A stretch of DNA of 64,000 bases from Marinicauda algicola (GTDB taxonomy: Bacteria > Pseudomonadota > Alphaproteobacteria > Caulobacterales > Maricaulaceae), in contig NZ_CP071057.1 of the NCBI RefSeq assembly GCF_017161425.1, positions 1,799,501 through 1,863,500 on the forward strand. Direction: 5' to 3'. A program made the translations under genes and the position numbers. The notes beneath the pieces are model-generated. The model was not told the origin of the DNA and did no database searches. It worked only from the letters and a program-made list of their open reading frames with translations. Positions 61,342-64,000 of the stretch are shown piece after piece; positions within the stretch are counted from its first letter, which is position 1; each line of letters opens with the position of its first letter.

Positions 61342-61977
61342 CTACTTGTTGGGTTGCGGCGTCACGCGCAGGTAGGGCTTGATCTTCTTGTAGCCCTTCG
61401 GGAAGAGCTTGTCGGCCTCCTCGTCGGTGAGGCTCGGCACGACGATGACGTCCTGGCCCTCTTCCCAGTTCACCGGGGTGGCGACCTTGTATTTCGAGGT
61501 CAGCTGCAGGGAATCCAGCAGGCGCAGCACCTCGTTGAAATTCCGCCCCGCGCTGGGGGGATAGGTGAAGGTGGCGCGGATCTTCTTGTCGGGGTCGATC
61601 ACATAGACCGCGCGCACGGTCACCTTCGGATCAGCCTTGGGGTGGATCATCGAGTAGAGCTCGGACACCTTGCGGTCGGTGTCGGCGATGATCGGGAAGT
61701 TCATCCTGACACCCTGGGTCTCCTCGATGTCCTTGATCCAGCCGTGATGGTCCTCCAGCGGATCGACGGACAGCGCGATCGCCTTGGCGCCGCGCTTCTT
61801 GAATTCGTCCTCGAGCTTGGCGGTGTAGCCGAGCTCGGTGGTGCACACGGGGGTGTAGTCGGCCGGGTGGGAAAAGAAGATCACCCAGTCATTGCCGATC
61901 CAGTCGTGGAAATCGATCTTGCCTTCGGTGGTTTCGGCCTGGAAGTTCGGGGCGGTGTCGCCAAGCAGCAGGGGCAT
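61342..61977 (-). CDS. 1-Cys peroxiredoxin (Prx6 type)
   Basis: A 211-residue peroxiredoxin reducing H2O2 and organic peroxides. The peroxidatic Cys45 is in HPADYTPVCTTELG; it is the only Cys in the protein, so it is a 1-Cys enzyme needing an external thiol. The long C-terminal domain (VATPVNWEEGQDVIVVPSLTDEEA) is diagnostic of the Prx6/AhpC-TSA-C group. AAGGAGAA precedes the ATG. It ends in a strong terminator. Confidence 0.95.
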   Translation of the reverse strand: MPLLLGDTAPNFQAETTEGKIDFHDWIGNDWVIFFSHPADYTPVCTTELGYTAKLEDEFKKRGAKAIALSVDPLEDHHGWIKDIEETQGVRMNFPIIADTDRKVSELYSMIHPKADPKVTVRAVYVIDPDKKIRATFTYPPSAGRNFNEVLRLLDSLQLTSKYKVATPVNWEEGQDVIVVPSLTDEEADKLFPKGYKKIKPYLRVTPQPNK

Positions 61978-62127
61978 CCCAATTCTCCTTGTCACAGGGT
62001 TGCGGGGACAGTGCGATGGCGCTTACTTGGACCCCGGCCGGAACCGGCGCAACCCCGATCGGGCCCGGACCGTTCGATTTCCCATGGCCCGCACGCGCCG
62101 GACCGCAGGACACGAGACCAACGCCCC

Positions 62128-62622
62128 ATGCCGCACCTCATCATCATCCGCCACGCCAAGACGATCGACCGGTCGGAAGTCGACGAGGATTTCGACCGCT
62201 TTCTGACCGAGCGCGGCCATGCGGATGCCGAGCGGACCGCGCAGGCCCTGGCCCGCACAGGCCTGACCGCCGACCGGGCCCTGGTCTCCCCGGCCCGGCG
62301 CACGCAGGAGACCTGGAGCCATATCGCCTCCACGCTCGGCGACCCGCCGGTGGAAAGCCCGATGGCGCTCTACCACGCCTCCACCGAGATGCTGCTGCGC
62401 GCCGTCACCGAGGCCTACGAAGCGGGCACCGCCGGGCTCGTTCTCGTGGGCCACAATCCCGGCATTGGCGGGCTGGCCCGCGAGATGGCCGCGCGCGCCG
62501 GGACGCTGTCGCGCTGGCCGGAGGGCTATCCCACCGGCGCCGCCTCGGTTTTCGAGATCGTCGCACCGGCCTCCGCGCTGAAGGGCGCCAGGCAGGTGCT
62601 GCTGCACAACCCGAAAGCCTGA
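62128..62622 (+). CDS. SixA-like histidine phosphatase
   Basis: A 164-residue histidine phosphatase. The catalytic RHAKT (Arg8, His9) at the N-terminus and VLVGHNPGI (second His) near residue 110 identify a SixA-type phosphohistidine phosphatase, which removes phosphate from phosphohistidine proteins. Divergent from the peroxiredoxin gene over 150 bases. The target protein is not evident. Confidence 0.9.
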   Translation: MPHLIIIRHAKTIDRSEVDEDFDRFLTERGHADAERTAQALARTGLTADRALVSPARRTQETWSHIASTLGDPPVESPMALYHASTEMLLRAVTEAYEAGTAGLVLVGHNPGIGGLAREMAARAGTLSRWPEGYPTGAASVFEIVAPASALKGARQVLLHNPKA

Positions 62623-62736
62623 CACCGCAACCGAAGCTGGATTCCGCTGCAAGAATGTCCTAGGTTGAACGCACTTAGCGAATGCCGTGGCTCGACGGGG
62701 GCCGGCCGCGGCCCATACTTACTGGAGGGTACCCTT

Positions 62737-63120
62737 TTGAACGCACGTGCCGCTACGCCGATCGACATGGAGATCGGCGCGAAACTTCGTCTTTTCCGCT
62801 GCGCGCGGGACATCAGCCAGGTCCAGCTCGCCAAGGAGCTGGGCGTCACGTTCCAGCAGGTCCAGAAATACGAACGCGGCGTCAACCGCATCGGTTCGGG
62901 CCGGCTCTATCACGCGGCGCAGATCCTGCGCGTTCCGGTCAGCGCCTTCTTCGAGGACCTGAAGGGCGCGGACGAGGCGGCCGCCAATGCCGAGCAGGCA
63001 CCCACGCTCCCGGTCGACGTCGCGCGCCTGGCCCTGCGCCTGGCCGCGATCGAGGACGACGAGACGCGCCGCAAGGCGGTCGAACAGGTGGCTTCGGTAC
63101 TGGACGATATCGACGCGTGA
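62737..63120 (+). CDS. XRE-family regulator of a conserved alphaproteobacterial type
   Basis: A 127-residue regulator starting at TTG with GGAGGGT upstream. The helix-turn-helix FRCARDISQVQLAKELGVTFQQVQKYERGVNRIGSGRLYHAAQIL (about residues 18-62) is the alphaproteobacterial XRE type found in many Caulobacterales and Rhizobiales. The C-terminal half is helical and acidic. It is coupled to the LuxR gene by a GTGA overlap. Target unknown. Confidence 0.9.
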   Translation: MNARAATPIDMEIGAKLRLFRCARDISQVQLAKELGVTFQQVQKYERGVNRIGSGRLYHAAQILRVPVSAFFEDLKGADEAAANAEQAPTLPVDVARLALRLAAIEDDETRRKAVEQVASVLDDIDA

Positions 63121-63884
63121 CCATCCGGCCCGGGCTCACCATGAACGATGATGGCCCGATCGCGCTGAACCTGGCCCAGGCGCTCGATTTCATCGAGCGC
63201 CTGCAGTCCATGGACGACAGCGCCCGGGTCATCGCCGAATTCGAGCGCATCATCCAGCGCTTCGGCTGCTCGATGTTCTCCGCAGGCCTCGTGGAGAACC
63301 CCACGCGCGTGTCCACGCCGATCCTGATCTCCACCTGGCCGGAAGAATGGCAGGCCCACTGGGTGGAGAAGAAGCTCTGGCACGTGGACCCGATCGTGCA
63401 CGCCAACCTCGTGCGTACCGAGCCCTTCGAGTGGAAGGACATCTTCCAGGTCTCCTCGCGCGAGGGCCGGAAGGTCTTCTACGAGGCGCGCGCCTTCGGG
63501 CTCGCCGACGGCTTCACCGTGCCCTCCCACCAGCTTTCCGGGCCGATCAACACGGTCACGGTGGTGGGGGAGAAGCTCGACTGGTCGCCGAAGGAGCGGG
63601 CGATGATGCACATGCTCTGCCTGTATTTCGTCGGCACGCTGAAGCGGCTGATGAACGAGGGGCGCGATCGCGACGAGGCGCCCTCCCCGGCCTTCACCGC
63701 CCGCGAGGTGCAGGTGATCAACTACATCGCTTCGGGCAAGACCTCGACCGAGGTCGCCGACATCCTGGGCATCTCGGAGAACACGGTCGGCTTCCACATG
63801 AAGCGGATCCTGTCCAAGCTGGACTGCCATACCCGCACCCAGGCCGTCGTCGAGCCCTACCGGCGCGGCTATCTGCGTCCCTGA
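63117..63884 (+). CDS. LuxR-family regulator with autoinducer-binding domain
   Basis: A 255-residue regulator. Residues about 25-165 follow the acyl-homoserine-lactone-binding fold: WPEEWQAHWVEKKLWHVDPIV contains the conserved Trp and Asp-Pro of TraR/LuxR (the Tyr of that set is Trp here), and FGLADGFTVPSHQLSG is the typical second half. The C-terminal LuxR helix-turn-helix is FTAREVQVINYIASGKTSTEVADILGISENTVGFHMKRIL. A GTG overlaps the XRE stop; an ATG at 63141 is the alternative. No synthase gene is inside the window. Confidence 0.93.
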   Translation: MTIRPGLTMNDDGPIALNLAQALDFIERLQSMDDSARVIAEFERIIQRFGCSMFSAGLVENPTRVSTPILISTWPEEWQAHWVEKKLWHVDPIVHANLVRTEPFEWKDIFQVSSREGRKVFYEARAFGLADGFTVPSHQLSGPINTVTVVGEKLDWSPKERAMMHMLCLYFVGTLKRLMNEGRDRDEAPSPAFTAREVQVINYIASGKTSTEVADILGISENTVGFHMKRILSKLDCHTRTQAVVEPYRRGYLRP

Positions 63885-63972
63885 CCACGATCTTTTTCGA
63901 CGCGGCCCCTTGCATGCCCCGGCGCACGCCTGTATCCACAGCCTTGGGTTAGATGTACGCGGATGTGCGAAC

Positions 63973-63988
63973 CTACCCGAATGGGTAG
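63973..63988. promoter_or_regulatory. Perfect palindrome after the luxR gene
   Basis: CTACCC and GGGTAG are exact inverted repeats around GAAT. It lies about 90 bases after the luxR stop, where a lux-box before a downstream gene (possibly an acyl-homoserine lactone synthase) would be expected. The downstream gene is outside the window, so the assignment is inference. Confidence 0.5.
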
Positions 63989-64000
63989 TTACCGCGCCAC

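Noticed and set aside
60529-62622. A 697-codon plus-strand frame ending in the SixA gene
   Set aside because: Its first 530 codons are antisense to the XRE operon and peroxiredoxin genes; only the SixA part after 62128 is real.
1-64000. Possible CRISPR arrays, insertion sequences and tRNA genes
   Set aside because: I saw no regular spaced repeats, no transposase or terminal inverted repeats, and no tRNA-type GGTTCGAATCC arm by eye. A tRNA scan would settle the last point.

Overview
The window is ordinary, densely coded chromosome from a GC-rich alphaproteobacterium (about two thirds G+C or more by eye). I infer an aquatic, stalked or hyphal relative in the Caulobacterales/Maricaulales/Hyphomonadales range. 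The evidence is alpha-type SspB, DUF3126, DUF6460, UrcA, PAS_5, a CsgH-like protein, a class I lysyl-tRNA synthetase and a large TonB-dependent receptor with no SusD partner. I see no rRNA, tRNA, CRISPR array, insertion sequence, integrase or prophage block. Most long reading frames that lie opposite recognised genes are GC-driven shadows.

Layout. 0-5.3 kb: a small unknown protein, a CsgG-like/TPR lipoprotein, a cytochrome P450, SspB with a hotdog thioesterase and an MFS carrier. 5.3-14.5 kb: a stand-alone RusA-type nuclease, fumC, a chemoreceptor, a secreted Val/Asn/Ala/Ser-repeat protein, PAS_5, double PilZ and GYF_2 proteins, a gamma-carbonic anhydrase, a PhoH-like ATPase with an unusual leader, and a MarR regulator. 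14.5-23.4 kb: a TonB-dependent receptor, a TPR-sulfotransferase, a BCCT transporter, DUF3126, CysE and a Nudix hydrolase. 23.4-28.5 kb: a TetR-controlled RND pump. 28.6-33.2 kb: nitroreductase, a CsgH-like/curlin pair, QueF, a KefB-like antiporter and Lrp. 33.4-38 kb: alanine dehydrogenase, an SCP2-like/cupin secreted protein with its TetR, and an AbgT transporter. 38-45.7 kb: ATP-dependent DNA ligase, MscS, a pseudo-receiver protein, paired thioesterases, CPBP protease, an FAD oxidoreductase opposite DCC/DUF2256 genes, and UrcA. 45.8-56.4 kb: a deacetylase, TPR proteins, an alcohol dehydrogenase, MATE, PyrD/DUF952, an S24 regulator, lysyl-tRNA synthetase and an FMN glutamate-synthase-like enzyme. 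56.7-64 kb: a TetR/HlyD/ABC exporter, a three-gene membrane/XRE operon, a 1-Cys peroxiredoxin, SixA, and an XRE-LuxR pair.

How it works together. Genes lie in short operons, often joined by 4-base ATGA or GTGA overlaps. Local regulators sit beside their targets, and several putative operators can be read directly. The clearest is an 18-of-20-matching palindrome lying inside near-consensus promoters of both a tetR gene and the neighbouring SCP2-like/cupin gene. Another is a set of three GTCAAG-N4-CTTGAC sites over the promoter of the XRE operon.

I found no obviously new large system. The most interesting items are those two regulatory modules, the compact curlin/CsgH-like pair, a terminator placed inside a 47-codon frame just before phoH, a pseudo-receiver protein, an RND permease lacking usual proton-relay residues, and a palindrome after the luxR gene at the right edge.
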